A stretch of DNA of 64,000 bases from Acanthopleuribacter pedis (GTDB taxonomy: Bacteria > Acidobacteriota > Holophagae > Acanthopleuribacterales > Acanthopleuribacteraceae). The notes under the pieces are model-generated. The model had not been told where the DNA came from. It did no database searches and saw nothing but the letters and a program-made list of their open reading frames with translations. The stretch covers positions 1-64,000 of the forward strand of contig NZ_JAFREP010000003.1 in assembly GCF_017377855.1 (NCBI RefSeq), written 5' to 3'. Both the position numbers and the translations under genes were made by a program. This document shows positions 1 to 9,130 of the stretch, in pieces (position 1 is the stretch's first letter; each line of letters starts with the position of its first letter).

Positions 1-608
1 TCTTCGCCGATGAGCCGCCTGATCTCTGCTTCTGTGTCCTCAATCATCGCTGTTTTGAAGGCGATAACTTGTTCAATTCGTGATGCTTCGGGTTGCAAAA
101 GTGAAGCCTGAAGCCTCAGCTTCCAACGAGCCCGTTCATCGACCATGGACCGACGCAGTTTTACCAACTGACTAATTTCCAGCAGTCGCGGCGATGGCGC
201 CTCATATTCGCGTGGCTCTCTTTCGCGACCAAAATAACTAAGCGCACGAGCATCGAGGCTATCGTTTTTGTGCTTTAGGTGGAAGCTCTCGCGGTGCTTC
301 GCGGCCGCGGCTGAATTGATGATTGCCGGCCTGAGTTCGGGGCGTTTCTCCATCAATCGGTCAAACAACTTCGTTGAGTACCGGCCTGTTGCCTCCATAA
401 CCACACGAACCCCCTGAAGAGGGATTTTGGTGTTCGCTTCCAGTCTTTTCAGCCAAGCTAGAAATGATCGGACCCCGTTCCCGTCGTTACGGAAGTTCTT
501 TACGGGGATTCTACGGATATGATCACTTGATTCGTTACACAAAAATGCAGCATCAAAGGTTGCTTTTGAAACATCTATGCCACACCAAGCTGTGATTTGT
601 TGGGTCAT
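1..608 (-). mobile_element. IS110-family transposase, N-terminal part (cut by window edge)
   Basis: An open frame starts at the ATG at 606-608 and runs off the left edge, giving about 202 residues. The product is the N-terminal DEDD (RuvC-like) catalytic domain of an IS110-family transposase, the enzyme that mobilises these insertion sequences. Visible family motifs are CGIDVSK near residue 9 (first Asp), VVMEATGRYS near residue 68 (Glu) and KNDSLDARALS near residue 120 (Asp pair). The C-terminal transposase_20 domain with its Ser motif would lie outside the window. No frameshift is seen in the visible part. The promoter-proximal end of the element should lie between 609 and about 720, where a short inverted repeat occurs. 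Confidence 0.88.
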
Positions 609-1418
609 TAACGTACCTCTTGGCCTATAATGTGGCCGCACCCTGTAAACCATCCTTATAAGTTCGGTCTTCAAAACTGAGACCAAGATAGTGTTCGGTC
701 TTTGGAGGGTGCGGGGTAGGAGCGGGCTAAATCTGGGCTACGGACTGTCAAAGACGTCTCGGAGGTTTGAGCGGCTCCGAACCTACCACCCCGGCAGCTC
801 GGCCAAGCTGCCGGGGATTTCCGCTAAACTTCTGTGTATTAAACACATTAGCTTCAAAATCGAGTGGCTGGGACATCACATCACGCTATTTTTGGTTTCC
901 GAGATGCGAGGTGCCCCGCTACACATAAGAGGTTTAGCCAAAATTACCGCGAGTTATCGCGCTTCTTAGGTAAGATCGCCGTCATTCATTGATGCTTTGA
1001 ACGGGTCGTTGGCGCGTGGGGGCAAGGCGTTTTGCGCTTGGGTTCTCGTGTATTTATGTAGAGCGGGCCTGTCAGAGAGCAATGCCTGTCGCGGAACCTG
1101 AGTCCTCCAAAATCTCGCCAAGCGATCAACCTGATCAAGCCCTGTCTCGTGGCTTGAAACCCAGGCCTTATTTTTTTTCATGGTGGCCGGTTTGCACTTT
1201 CTCCGGGTCTTCCTGAGGGACCGGCGTGGTCGATCTAAGGTGTTTTGAAAAAAATGCCGGCGTTTTGTAGATGTTGCTGGGGTGGGACGTTTATTGCATG
1301 GGTGTATGCCTGTTTTGGATTTGGTTTAAGTTGTTGGCAGATATAGGTTTGTTTTTGTTTTGTTGGTTTTGGCATTGTGGTTGCAATAGAGTGAAGCAGC
1401 AAAACAAAAAGGAGTGAA
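609..1418. other. Intergenic region without a convincing gene
   Basis: About 810 bases hold no reading frame with family resemblance or a good ribosome binding site. A perfect 11-bp hairpin (789-799 pairing with 806-816, 6-nt loop) is present but has no T-run after it. The last 180 bases are T-rich on the plus strand and probably contain the promoter of the lipoprotein gene at 1419; no clear -35/-10 pair could be chosen. Confidence 0.5.
636..714. repeat. Inverted repeat next to the IS110 transposase start
   Basis: CCGCACCCT at 636-644 is matched by its reverse complement AGGGTGCGG at 706-714. A direct repeat GTTCGGTCTT lies inside at 662-671 and 693-702. The position just upstream of the transposase start suggests the end of the insertion sequence or a regulatory hairpin. 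IS110 elements usually lack long terminal repeats, so the exact boundary is not resolved. Confidence 0.4.
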
Positions 1419-1619
1419 ATGATGAAACGTTTTAAATCAGTTATTATTATTCTCTTGTTAAGTACATTCCTCCTGGGTTGTGCTCAAGAGAAAGAAGGAA
1501 CCATGGAAAAGGCCGGTAAGAAGATTGACCAAAAGATTGAAAAGGTACAAGCTTCGGCCAAGGAACTTAAGGAAGAAGTTAAGGATGAAATTGACGATCA
1601 CACCGATGACGAAGGTTAA
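1419..1619 (+). CDS. Small lysine/glutamate-rich lipoprotein
   Basis: This 66-residue protein starts with a basic n-region, a short hydrophobic stretch and the lipobox LLGC (Cys at residue 21), so it is expected to be lipidated and exported by the LspA pathway. The mature part of about 45 residues is highly charged, with alternating Lys and Glu/Asp and no aromatic residues, and probably forms an amphipathic helix. A strong ribosome binding site (AAAGGAG) precedes tandem ATG codons at 1419 and 1422, and either could be the start. It is followed by two more small envelope genes, which suggests a stress-related envelope group. I do not recognise a named family; entericidin-like or LEA-like small lipoproteins are the closest in style. 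Confidence 0.8.
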   Translation: MMKRFKSVIIILLLSTFLLGCAQEKEGTMEKAGKKIDQKIEKVQASAKELKEEVKDEIDDHTDDEG

Positions 1620-1892
1620 TTTTTCTTTCGCCTTAACACCAAAATCTTCAAAGGCTAAGCGCTTTACAGTCGTTTTAGCAAGTTAATACACCATGAAATA
1701 CCGCATTGGGAATACTACTAGAGAAAACTTGGATGGGTTTGATCTCTTCTGGGCTCCTCTGTAGGCATCTCACATGTTTTCAGCATCGGTTAAGTGCATC
1801 CCTGATTGGGAATGTGCCTATCTGGAACTGAAGGGCATTGCTCGCGGATTCAACGAAACGTAACTCTCTACTTACCTAAAAAGGATGGACTT

Positions 1893-2243
1893 ATGACGCC
1901 CCAGGCACAATTACAAGAATCAAACAATGTTAGCAATTTTACCCAAAAAGAGAAGGAGTTGTCTCCTGCAAAAGAAGTCGAAAATATTCGTGAAGACATG
2001 AAGGTGCTGCGCGAGGATTTGGCTTCCTTAACCCAGGTCATCACCGAATTGGGTGCTCGCGAAGTGAACCGCGTAAAAGAAAATGTGATGGATACGAGTA
2101 AAGAGATGATTGAGTCCTCTACCGAGGTGACCAAAAAGTCTTTGAACCGCGTGGAGAATAGCATTAAGGAACGCCCCTTTGTTTACGTGGGCAGCGCCTT
2201 CGGTCTCGGGATCCTCGCTTCCGCCTTTCTTAAGCGTAAGTAA
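1893..2243 (+). CDS. DUF883 (ElaB/YqjD-like) membrane-anchored protein
   Basis: This 116-residue protein has a long charged helical part (about residues 20-90) rich in Glu, Lys and Val with heptad-like spacing. It ends in a hydrophobic segment with glycines (FVYVGSAFGLGILASAF) and a terminal KRK. That is the layout of DUF883 proteins such as E. coli ElaB and YqjD, stationary-phase inner-membrane proteins of which YqjD binds ribosomes. The start at 1893 is preferred over an upstream in-frame start at 1806 because the extension does not resemble the family and AAGGA lies just before 1893. It sits between a small lipoprotein and a PLDc_N-like membrane protein on the same strand. Confidence 0.75.
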   Translation: MTPQAQLQESNNVSNFTQKEKELSPAKEVENIREDMKVLREDLASLTQVITELGAREVNRVKENVMDTSKEMIESSTEVTKKSLNRVENSIKERPFVYVGSAFGLGILASAFLKRK

Positions 2244-2427
2244 TCAATAATTTAACAAAGTAAGTCAAAAGGTAGTCGGCTGTAGCCATGAAATTAATCG
2301 ATTGATCTTCTTTTAACCGGCACCGACTTTACGTCTCTTCCAAATCGACGCACGTTAATTTTCTCTTTACCTTTCAAGCCGTTTCTTAACTCGACATTCT
2401 CTTACCTCAATCTATAAGGAGTATTTC

Positions 2428-2628
2428 ATGGAATTCGCATCAGTAGGCACCCTGTTTGGACTTGTTATTTTTATTCTGGATATTATTGCATTGTTCCAGA
2501 TTCTCTCTTCTCCCTCATCAATGCTCTACAAAGTTGGCTGGTCGCTCGTAATCTTGCTTTTGCCTCTGGTCGGCCTCATTCTCTACGCTATTTTTGGTGG
2601 CGTTCGTACCACCCGCGTTAACGCATAA
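2428..2628 (+). CDS. Small membrane protein, PLDc_N-like
   Basis: The 66-residue product has two hydrophobic segments (about residues 8-28 and 35-58) and almost no soluble part. The arrangement and the pattern LDIIALFQILSS...KVGWSLVILLLPLVGLILY match the phospholipase-D-nuclease N-terminal (PLDc_N) membrane domain that occurs as a stand-alone protein in many bacteria. An AAGGAG ribosome binding site is well spaced before the ATG. A hairpin with a short T-run follows at 2725. The function of stand-alone PLDc_N proteins is not established. Confidence 0.75.
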   Translation: MEFASVGTLFGLVIFILDIIALFQILSSPSSMLYKVGWSLVILLLPLVGLILYAIFGGVRTTRVNA

Positions 2629-2724
2629 CAGAACTATAACCGCCTATTCGGCGCTTCTGTCGCGTTGAAGATGTGTTTTTTCTTCCAGGCTGAATGCTTC
2701 AGCCTACGCGGCTAAGAAGGTCAT

Positions 2725-2751
2725 GCGGGATCTGAAGATCCCGCGCCTTTT
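2725..2751 (+). terminator. Hairpin terminator after the PLDc_N-like gene
   Basis: GCGGGATC (2725-2732) pairs with GATCCCGC (2737-2744) around a 4-nt loop, followed by GCCTTTT on the plus strand. It lies between the plus-strand small membrane protein and the end of eda on the minus strand. It could also stop eda transcription, although no T-run follows on that side. Confidence 0.6.
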
Positions 2752-2754
2752 AAC

Positions 2755-3393
2755 TTATATATCCTCAGCCAAAGCCATCACCTGGGCGGCGTGTTGTTCG
2801 ATGATCGGCCAATCGTCGTTTTCTAACGCGTGCATCGGCGCAACCCAACTGCCGCCGACGCAGACCACGTTGCCCAGGTTAAGGTATTCTTTGGCTTTGA
2901 TGACATCGATCCCGCCGGTGGGACAGAACTTGGCGTTAGCCAGGGGGCTTTGCCAGGAAGCTAAGGTTTTGATGCCGCCGCTGGCTTCGGCCGGGAAGAA
3001 TTTCACGTACTGAAACCCATCGTCCAACAAGGTCATCACCTCACTGGGTGTGATCGCGCCAAAGAGGAAGGGCATACCGTTGGCCTTAACGGCATCGCGT
3101 AGGGTTGCGGTGGAGCCCGGGGACACGCCGAAATGGGCGCCCGCCTCCAGTGCCGCTTCCAGTTGGCTCGGGTTCATAATCGTGCCCGCGCCGATGATGA
3201 TGTCGGGCACCTCTTTTTTTATCGCGCTGATACAGTCAAGGGCGACCGGGGTGCGCAGCGTAATTTCGATGATTTTCACACCGCCGCGCAGCAGTGCCTG
3301 TGCCAAAGGCACGGCCTGGCGGGTTTCTTTGATGATGACCACCGGAACCACGGGGGCGGCGGCGGTAATGGTTTCTATAGGGTACGTCGTCAT
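2755..3393 (-). CDS. eda: 2-dehydro-3-deoxyphosphogluconate (KDPG) aldolase
   Basis: This 212-residue class I aldolase cleaves KDPG into pyruvate and glyceraldehyde-3-phosphate, the last step of the Entner-Doudoroff pathway. The Schiff-base lysine is K131 in YVKFFPAEASGG and the catalytic Glu is E43 in IIEITLRT; the phosphate-binding GGI and GGSW segments are also present. The length matches E. coli Eda (213 residues). It is the last gene of the zwf-pgl-edd-glk-eda operon. Its ATG overlaps the TGA stop of glk (ATGA), so translation is probably coupled. Confidence 0.96.
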   Translation of the reverse strand: MTTYPIETITAAAPVVPVVIIKETRQAVPLAQALLRGGVKIIEITLRTPVALDCISAIKKEVPDIIIGAGTIMNPSQLEAALEAGAHFGVSPGSTATLRDAVKANGMPFLFGAITPSEVMTLLDDGFQYVKFFPAEASGGIKTLASWQSPLANAKFCPTGGIDVIKAKEYLNLGNVVCVGGSWVAPMHALENDDWPIIEQHAAQVMALAEDI

Positions 3394-4397
3394 AACAGTC
3401 CTCCTGGCGTGGTTGGGCGGGGCAAGTCTTGGATGGCGGCAATGGCGCCGGTTAGCGCCGGCATCGGATGGGTGATGACCCAGGTCGGCATCGACGAGGT
3501 CAGCGGTGTCATACGCCCCTTGTCCTCGAAACGCAGCCGGAATGAGCTTTCGGCGAAGAAATCGAGCATGCGTGGAATGATCCCGCCGCCGATGTACACG
3601 CCGCCGAAGGCGTTGTACACCAGTGCCAAATCACCGGCCAAGGATCCCAGCATGCCGCAGAACATGTCCAAGCACACCCGTTCATTGGGTGCGTTGGCGA
3701 GGGCCGCCTCGGTAATTTCGCGCGCCGTGTTGAACTGCGGCTGCCAGCCTTCCAGGTCACACATCGCCCGGTACAGCATCTCCAAACCCGGCCCGCAGAT
3801 CAGCCGCTCCACCGACACGCGACCGCCGACCTTGCGGCGGAACCACGTCAGGATACGGTCCTCTTGTTCGGTTTCCGGCGAGAAGGAAACGTGACCGCCC
3901 TCTCCGGGAACCGCGATCCAGCGGCTGTCACAGGGAACCAATCCCGCGACACCCAGCCCGGTTCCCGGTCCAAGCACCAGTTTGGGGCCCTGTTCGGCCT
4001 CGTTTTCTTCCGGGCCGACTTTGAATAAGTCCTTTGCACCCAGGTGCGGCAGCGACAAAGCCAAAGCGCGAAAATCGTTGAATACCTCGAAATGGTCAAA
4101 ACCTAAATCGCGGCGCATCTCTTCAATGGAAAAGTTCCAGCCGAGGTTGGTGAGGTTGACGTGGTCGTCGGTAACCGGGCCCGCCACCGCCAGGGACGCC
4201 ATCGAGGGTTTGATGTCGTGAACCCCCAGCTGTTGACCCAGGTAGGCGAGAATCGCTTCTTCCAGGGTTGTGTAATTGCGACAGGACAGGATTTGTATCT
4301 TTTCCGGCCCATTGCCGCGCCAGAGGGCGAATCGAGCGTTGGTGCCGCCGATATCGCCGATCAAGCCGAAAAAGTGTTGGTTTTTCTTTTTGGACAA
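3390..4397 (-). CDS. glk: Glucokinase (Glk, ROK-independent type)
   Basis: The enzyme phosphorylates glucose to glucose-6-phosphate with ATP in the cytoplasm and feeds the adjacent zwf. The phosphate-binding motif GLIGDIGGTNARFALW is at the N-terminus and the second one LVLGPGTGLGVAGL is in the middle; VPGEGGHV and GGGI segments also match bacterial glucokinases. I chose the TTG at 4395-4397, preceded by GGAGGGAG, because it places the GDIGGTN motif where the family has it. An ATG at 4475 would add about 26 residues encoded by an intercistronic hairpin. The predicted length is 335 residues against 321 for E. coli Glk. It lies between edd and eda in the Entner-Doudoroff operon. Confidence 0.93.
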   Translation of the reverse strand: MSKKKNQHFFGLIGDIGGTNARFALWRGNGPEKIQILSCRNYTTLEEAILAYLGQQLGVHDIKPSMASLAVAGPVTDDHVNLTNLGWNFSIEEMRRDLGFDHFEVFNDFRALALSLPHLGAKDLFKVGPEENEAEQGPKLVLGPGTGLGVAGLVPCDSRWIAVPGEGGHVSFSPETEQEDRILTWFRRKVGGRVSVERLICGPGLEMLYRAMCDLEGWQPQFNTAREITEAALANAPNERVCLDMFCGMLGSLAGDLALVYNAFGGVYIGGGIIPRMLDFFAESSFRLRFEDKGRMTPLTSSMPTWVITHPMPALTGAIAAIQDLPRPTTPGGLL

Positions 4398-4438
4398 CGT
4401 GCTGCTCCCTCCAACCGTGGTGCATGAGAATTTTGGAT

Positions 4439-4468
4439 AACGCCGGTACGCACCACCGTACCGGCGTT
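4439..4468 (-). promoter_or_regulatory. Intercistronic hairpin between edd and glk
   Basis: A perfect 12-bp inverted repeat (4439-4450 pairing with 4457-4468) with a 6-nt loop lies in the 81-base gap between the edd stop and the glk TTG start. No T-run follows on the transcribed strand. An RNA-processing, stability or partial-attenuation role is more likely than full termination. It is the only sizeable structured gap in the operon apart from pgl-edd. Confidence 0.6.
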
Positions 4469-4478
4469 GTGTCATCGT

Positions 4479-6305
4479 TTACGCGGAAAAAACGCCCGCG
4501 CCCGCCTCGGCCCCGTTGACCGCGGCGCGGAAGGGGGCGAACAACTCGCGGCCCAAGCCGTGGTGTACCTCGGTCAGGTCCGGTTGCGGTGTTTCGCGGC
4601 GGGCCCACTCCTCGGGGGCGACCTTGGCTTCCAGAACGCCCTGCTCGGCATCGACCCGGACGATGTCGCCGTCGCGAACCTTGGCCAACGGACCACCGTC
4701 CAGACATTCCGGCGTGACGTGAATCGCCGCGGGAACCTTGCCCGAGGCGCCGGACATGCGGCCGTCGGTGACCAGGGCCACCTTGTAACCTTTGTCCTGC
4801 ATGACGCCGAGCGAAGGTGTCAACTTGTGGAGTTCCGGCATGCCGTTGGCCTTGGGTCCTTGGAAACGCACCACCGCGACACAATCCTTTTCCAGCTCGC
4901 CTGCTTGAAAGGCGGCCAGCAATTCGTTCTGATCATTAAATACCACGGCCGGTGCCTCAACCACGCGGTGCTCTGGTTTCACCGCGGAAACCTTGATCAC
5001 CCCGCGCCCCATGTTGCCCCGCAAAACCACCACGCCGCCGTTGGGACTGAAGGGTTTCGCGACCGAGGCCAATATTTCGGGATCGCCGCTTTCGGTCACG
5101 CCCTCGCGCCAGGTTAGGCTGTCGCCGTCCAGGAAGGGTTCCTTGGTGTAGGCGTGCAGACCCTCGCCTAGGTGGGCCGCCACCGTGTTGACGTCGCCGT
5201 GGACCAAACCCGCGCCCAACAACTCACGGATCAGGAAACTCATGCCGCCCGCCGCGTGGAAGTGGTTTACGTCGGCTTGGCCGTTGGGGTAGATGCGTGT
5301 CAGCGAGGGGGTAACCGCCGAAAGCTCGGAGAAATCATCCCAGTTCAACTGTACGCCGGCCGCTTGGGCGATGGCGATCAGGTGGATGGTGTGGTTGGTG
5401 GAACCACCGCTGGCCAGCAAGCCGACCACGCCGTTGACAATGGCGCGTTCGTCAATCACCTTGTACAGCGGCATCGGTGTCTCACCCAAGGCGGCGATGG
5501 CGGCGGCGCGTTCCGCGGTGGCCGCGGTCAACTTGTGGCGCAACTCCGTACCGGGATTCACGAACGCGGTGCCGGGCAGGTGCAGACCCATGATTTCCAT
5601 CAGCATTTGGTTGCTGTTTGCGGTGCCGTAGAAGGTACAGGTGCCGGGGCTGTGGTAGCTCTTGGACTCGGCGTCCAGCAGGGCTTCACGATCGACCTTG
5701 CCTTGCGCAAAAAGCTGGCGCACCTCGGCCTTTTTCTTGTTGGGCAAGCCGGAGGGCATCGGGCCGGCCGGCACGAAGATGCAGGGCAGGTGGCCGAAGG
5801 CCAGCGCGCCCATCAGCATGCCCGGCACGATTTTGTCGCACACACCCAGGCACAGGGCGGCGTCAAACATATTGTGGGTCAACGCCACCGCGGTGGCCAT
5901 GGCGATCACGTCGCGACTGAACAGCGACAGCTCCATGCCGGGCTGACCCTGGGTGACGCCGTCGCACATGGCGGGCACGCCGCCGGCGAATTGGGCCACC
6001 GCGCCCGCGTCGCGGGCCGCTTGTTTGATGATCTCGGGATAGGTTTGCAAAGGTTCGTGGGCCGACAACATGTCGTTGTAAGCAGAGACGATGGCGATGT
6101 TGGCGCGTTGGTTGCCGCGCAACGCCGTTTTGTCCGTTAGGTTACAGGCCGCGAAGCCGTGGGCCAGGTTGCCGCACGAGAGCACGTTGCGGTGCGGGCC
6201 TTCGCCCAGGGCTTTTTCCATGCGCGCTACATAAGCCGCGCGGGTCGTTGCACTGCGTTTTTTGATGCGTTCCGTTACATCGTGAACCACGGGGTGTAGA
6301 CTCAT
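4479..6305 (-). CDS. edd: 6-phosphogluconate dehydratase
   Basis: This 608-residue IlvD/Edd-family iron-sulfur dehydratase converts 6-phosphogluconate to KDPG. Recognisable stretches are [67 protein letters not shown] and [17 protein letters not shown], all aligning with E. coli Edd; the cluster-ligand cysteines are kept. The start at the ATG 6303-6305 is preferred over a TTG two codons upstream because GAGG is well spaced before it and the N-terminus then matches the family. It follows pgl by about 66 bases and precedes glk. Confidence 0.97.
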   Translation of the reverse strand: MSLHPVVHDVTERIKKRSATTRAAYVARMEKALGEGPHRNVLSCGNLAHGFAACNLTDKTALRGNQRANIAIVSAYNDMLSAHEPLQTYPEIIKQAARDAGAVAQFAGGVPAMCDGVTQGQPGMELSLFSRDVIAMATAVALTHNMFDAALCLGVCDKIVPGMLMGALAFGHLPCIFVPAGPMPSGLPNKKKAEVRQLFAQGKVDREALLDAESKSYHSPGTCTFYGTANSNQMLMEIMGLHLPGTAFVNPGTELRHKLTAATAERAAAIAALGETPMPLYKVIDERAIVNGVVGLLASGGSTNHTIHLIAIAQAAGVQLNWDDFSELSAVTPSLTRIYPNGQADVNHFHAAGGMSFLIRELLGAGLVHGDVNTVAAHLGEGLHAYTKEPFLDGDSLTWREGVTESGDPEILASVAKPFSPNGGVVVLRGNMGRGVIKVSAVKPEHRVVEAPAVVFNDQNELLAAFQAGELEKDCVAVVRFQGPKANGMPELHKLTPSLGVMQDKGYKVALVTDGRMSGASGKVPAAIHVTPECLDGGPLAKVRDGDIVRVDAEQGVLEAKVAPEEWARRETPQPDLTEVHHGLGRELFAPFRAAVNGAEAGAGVFSA

Positions 6306-6371
6306 TTCCAACCTCGGAAGGGGCGCGGAGGGGTCCGCGGCCCGGCCGAATCCATCGTTTGGGGATTCGGG

Positions 6372-7091
6372 TTAGGGCGCCCAGTAAAAGGCGACCGGGG
6401 TGGGGGTTTGTTGCAAAAACGCGCGAATCGGTAAATCTTCAACCGGTCCGCCGGCGCGTGCTTCCTCAAAAACGCGGCGTTTGTCCTCGCCGGTACACAA
6501 GATCACGACCTGACGGGCGTGGAGCAGGAAGGGGGCGCTCAGGGTCATGCGTGGTTGGGCCGCGCCGGGTGCGCGCATCGCGCAGCAGCGCGTGCCGCCG
6601 GTACCGCTTAAGGCGCGTGCCAACTGGTCCCCCTTGGGGAACAGCGAGGCCGTGTGGCCGTCGCCGCCCATGCCGAGCAGCACCACGTCGAGGGGCTCCA
6701 CCAGGACCGCCAAACGATCACTCAAGGTTTTTTCGCCTTGTTCCGGGGTGGACTCGGGGGTTTTGAGGCTGAGAAAAGAAGCCGCCGCGGCGTGGCCGAC
6801 CAGCAGGTTCTCGCGCACCAATTTGGCGTTGCTCGCGGGGTCGTCCTCGTCGACCCAGCGTTCGTCCGCCAGGGTGACCGTGACCTTGGCCCAGTCCAGT
6901 TCACTTTGGGCCAGCAGGGCGAACAGCGGCTTGGGGGTACTGCCGCCGGAAACGATTAGGCTCGCCGAACCCCGTTGCCTGATTGCCTGGTTGAGCTGGT
7001 CGACCACGGTGAGACAGAGCTGTTCGAAAAGCAGGTCGCGGGTTTCAAAGTGGAGTTCCGAAACGGGTGATTGATCCGATGCTGGGCTCAT
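6372..7091 (-). CDS. pgl: 6-phosphogluconolactonase (DevB/SOL type)
   Basis: The 239-residue product hydrolyses 6-phosphogluconolactone to 6-phosphogluconate. SOL/DevB-family marks are LIVSGGSTPKPLFALL, TLADERWVDEDDPASN and LLGMGGDGHTASLFP. The ATG at 7089-7091 overlaps the zwf stop (TAATG), which supports this start over an upstream one at 7112 that would run into zwf. Coupled translation with zwf fits the consecutive reactions of the two enzymes. Confidence 0.95.
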   Translation of the reverse strand: MSPASDQSPVSELHFETRDLLFEQLCLTVVDQLNQAIRQRGSASLIVSGGSTPKPLFALLAQSELDWAKVTVTLADERWVDEDDPASNAKLVRENLLVGHAAAASFLSLKTPESTPEQGEKTLSDRLAVLVEPLDVVLLGMGGDGHTASLFPKGDQLARALSGTGGTRCCAMRAPGAAQPRMTLSAPFLLHARQVVILCTGEDKRRVFEEARAGGPVEDLPIRAFLQQTPTPVAFYWAP

Positions 7092-8572
7092 TAATAACCT
7101 TCCTCGTACCATGTGCGGTTGTCGCGCTCGACCAGGGCGATGGAAGAGGTCGGGCCCCAGGTACCGGCGTTGTAGGACTGTGGTTTTTCACTCATCTCGG
7201 CCCAACCCTGGAGGATGGGTTCGCACCAGGACCAGGCTGTTTCGACCTCGTCGCGGCGCATAAACAGGGTGGCGTTGCCGCGCAGCACATCCATCAGGAG
7301 GCGTTCGTAACCGAGCGGGAAGCGATCTTGAAAGGCCTCGGCAAAACTCAGGTTCAGCGGAACCTGGCGCATGCGCATGCCGCCGGGTCCGGGGACCTTG
7401 GTCATCAGGTACAGGCGAATGCCTTCCTTGGGTTGCAGGCGGATGGCGAGGCGGTTGGAGCGCACCTGGTTCACGTTTTTGGGGAAAATCAGGTGCGGCG
7501 TTTCCTTGAATTGAATCACAATTTCGGAGCGGCGTTCCGGCATGCGTTTGCCGGTGCGCAGGTAAAAAGGCACGCCGGACCAGCGCCAGTTGTCGACCTC
7601 GGCTTTGATGGCGACAAAGGTTTCGGTGATGCTGTCCTGGGGCACGCCCTCTTCTTCCATGTAACCGATCACCGACTTACCGTCGACCGCGCCCGACGCG
7701 TAGCGGCCACGTACCGTTTTCTGGCGTACCTCGCGGGGGCCGATGGCGCGCAGGGCACGCAGGACTTTGAGTTTCTCATCGCGAACCGCGTCCGCGCCGA
7801 AAACAACGGGTGGTTCCATGGCGACGATACACAGCAGTTGGAGGATGTGGTTTTGGACCATGTCGCGCAAGGCGCCTGAGCTGTCGTAGTACTCACCCCG
7901 TCCACCGATGCCGATGGCTTCCGCGACCGAGATTTGCACGTGGTCGATCCATTGGTGGTTCCACAGCGGTTCAAACAACGAGTTGGCGAAACGCAACGCC
8001 ATCAGGTTCTGGACCGTTTCCTTGCCCAGGTAGTGGTCGATGCGGAAGATTTGGTTCTCTTGGAAGACCGCGCCGATTTCCTCGTTGATCTTTTGCGCCG
8101 AGGCCAGGCTCGTCCCAATCGGTTTTTCGACGACCACGCGTGAGCTCTCCGTGATCAGGTTCTTGCGGGCCAGGTTCTGGCAGATCGGGCCGAATAGTTT
8201 GGGCGGGGTCGAAAGGTAGAAGGCGCGAACCACCTGGGGCCGAGCGGCGAGCAGGTCGATGAGCGGTTGCCAACCGTTGTCGCCTTTGGCGTCGAGGGTG
8301 AAGTAGTGGAGGCGTTGTAGGAAACGTGCCTCGGTGTCGTCGTCCAAGTCTTTCGCGGCGACGTACTCGACCAGCGCGGCTTTGGCTTGGGCGATGTAAT
8401 CCTCTTGGGTGATCTTGGCGCGCGAAATACCGATGATGCGGCCTTCGACCGGCATTTGTTTGTCTTTGTCGCGGTAATAGAGGGCGGGCAGGATTTTGCG
8501 CATTGCTAAATCGCCGGTGCCGCCGAAGATAACCATATCGAAGGGTTGGACGGGAATGATTTTAGGTTCCAT
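7091..8572 (-). CDS. zwf: Glucose-6-phosphate 1-dehydrogenase
   Basis: This 493-residue enzyme oxidises glucose-6-phosphate with NAD(P)+. The dinucleotide motif IFGGTGDLAMRK is at residues 15-26, EKPIG at 149-153 and the active-site motif RIDHYLGKE at 177-185. Length and domain layout are standard. As the first gene of the Entner-Doudoroff operon its promoter must lie upstream of 8572. No gnd is seen nearby, so the operon commits carbon to KDPG rather than to ribulose-5-phosphate. Confidence 0.97.
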   Translation of the reverse strand: MEPKIIPVQPFDMVIFGGTGDLAMRKILPALYYRDKDKQMPVEGRIIGISRAKITQEDYIAQAKAALVEYVAAKDLDDDTEARFLQRLHYFTLDAKGDNGWQPLIDLLAARPQVVRAFYLSTPPKLFGPICQNLARKNLITESSRVVVEKPIGTSLASAQKINEEIGAVFQENQIFRIDHYLGKETVQNLMALRFANSLFEPLWNHQWIDHVQISVAEAIGIGGRGEYYDSSGALRDMVQNHILQLLCIVAMEPPVVFGADAVRDEKLKVLRALRAIGPREVRQKTVRGRYASGAVDGKSVIGYMEEEGVPQDSITETFVAIKAEVDNWRWSGVPFYLRTGKRMPERRSEIVIQFKETPHLIFPKNVNQVRSNRLAIRLQPKEGIRLYLMTKVPGPGGMRMRQVPLNLSFAEAFQDRFPLGYERLLMDVLRGNATLFMRRDEVETAWSWCEPILQGWAEMSEKPQSYNAGTWGPTSSIALVERDNRTWYEEGY

Positions 8573-9130
8573 GGTGATCGTACCGTTCCTTTACATAGAA
8601 ATGTGCGGACCTCGTCACGCCGGAGAGCACGGCGCAAGGCGAGGGGTCGCAAGGTCCGCGCGGGGCGGACGAGGGGAAACCTGCCGTAAGGTGTCGCAGA
8701 TGGAGACCCACACGAATGCACTGCCGGGAAAGGGGAATTCCGAGGCAAGGTCGTCAATAAGGGAAACGTAAAAAAAACGAATCAAATGCGTGCGATGACC
8801 AAAATTCATGGTTTTTGTGGGGGAACCACGACTGCGACGTGGTGAAGGTGGGGGGTTGGGGTGACAGTTGAGAGCGGTATGAATGTCAGTCCCAGACTAA
8901 CAACATAAGCGGGTCAAGGCAAGGGGTGAAGCGACCCCGTCGTTGTTTTCGGCGTCGTCGTCGACGCGGACGACGGGGTGGTGGACGACGACAGCTAACC
9001 CCTTGTCGTCGCTTTGTTTAATGAATCCTTCTTCAGAAAAGGAGATGCGCCCGCGAGGGGGAAGGACGCAACCCCCTCGCCTAAGGCGGCGACCTCGATG
9101 ACGTGGTCGCGGTCTACGCCGCGGTCTACG
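8573..9130. other. Intergenic region with zwf promoter side and GTCG-rich tract
   Basis: About 560 bases separate zwf from the end of the giant gene. The side next to zwf should carry its promoter, but no confident -35/-10 pair was found. Between about 8935 and 9012 the sequence is dominated by GTCGTC/GACGAC units similar to the tract at 32.7-33.1 kb. No gene is supported here. Confidence 0.5.
9053..9080 (-). terminator. Candidate terminator hairpin of the giant secreted protein gene
   Basis: A perfect 9-bp stem (GCGAGGGGG at 9053-9061 with CCCCCTCGC at 9072-9080) and a 10-nt loop lie about 50 bases after the stop codon of the giant gene. Only a weak pyrimidine stretch follows on the minus strand, so intrinsic termination is plausible but not certain. 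Confidence 0.45.

Noticed and set aside
691..969. A 92-codon frame after the IS110 start
   Set aside because: The frame begins within the inverted-repeat region, has no ribosome binding site and no resemblance to any family.
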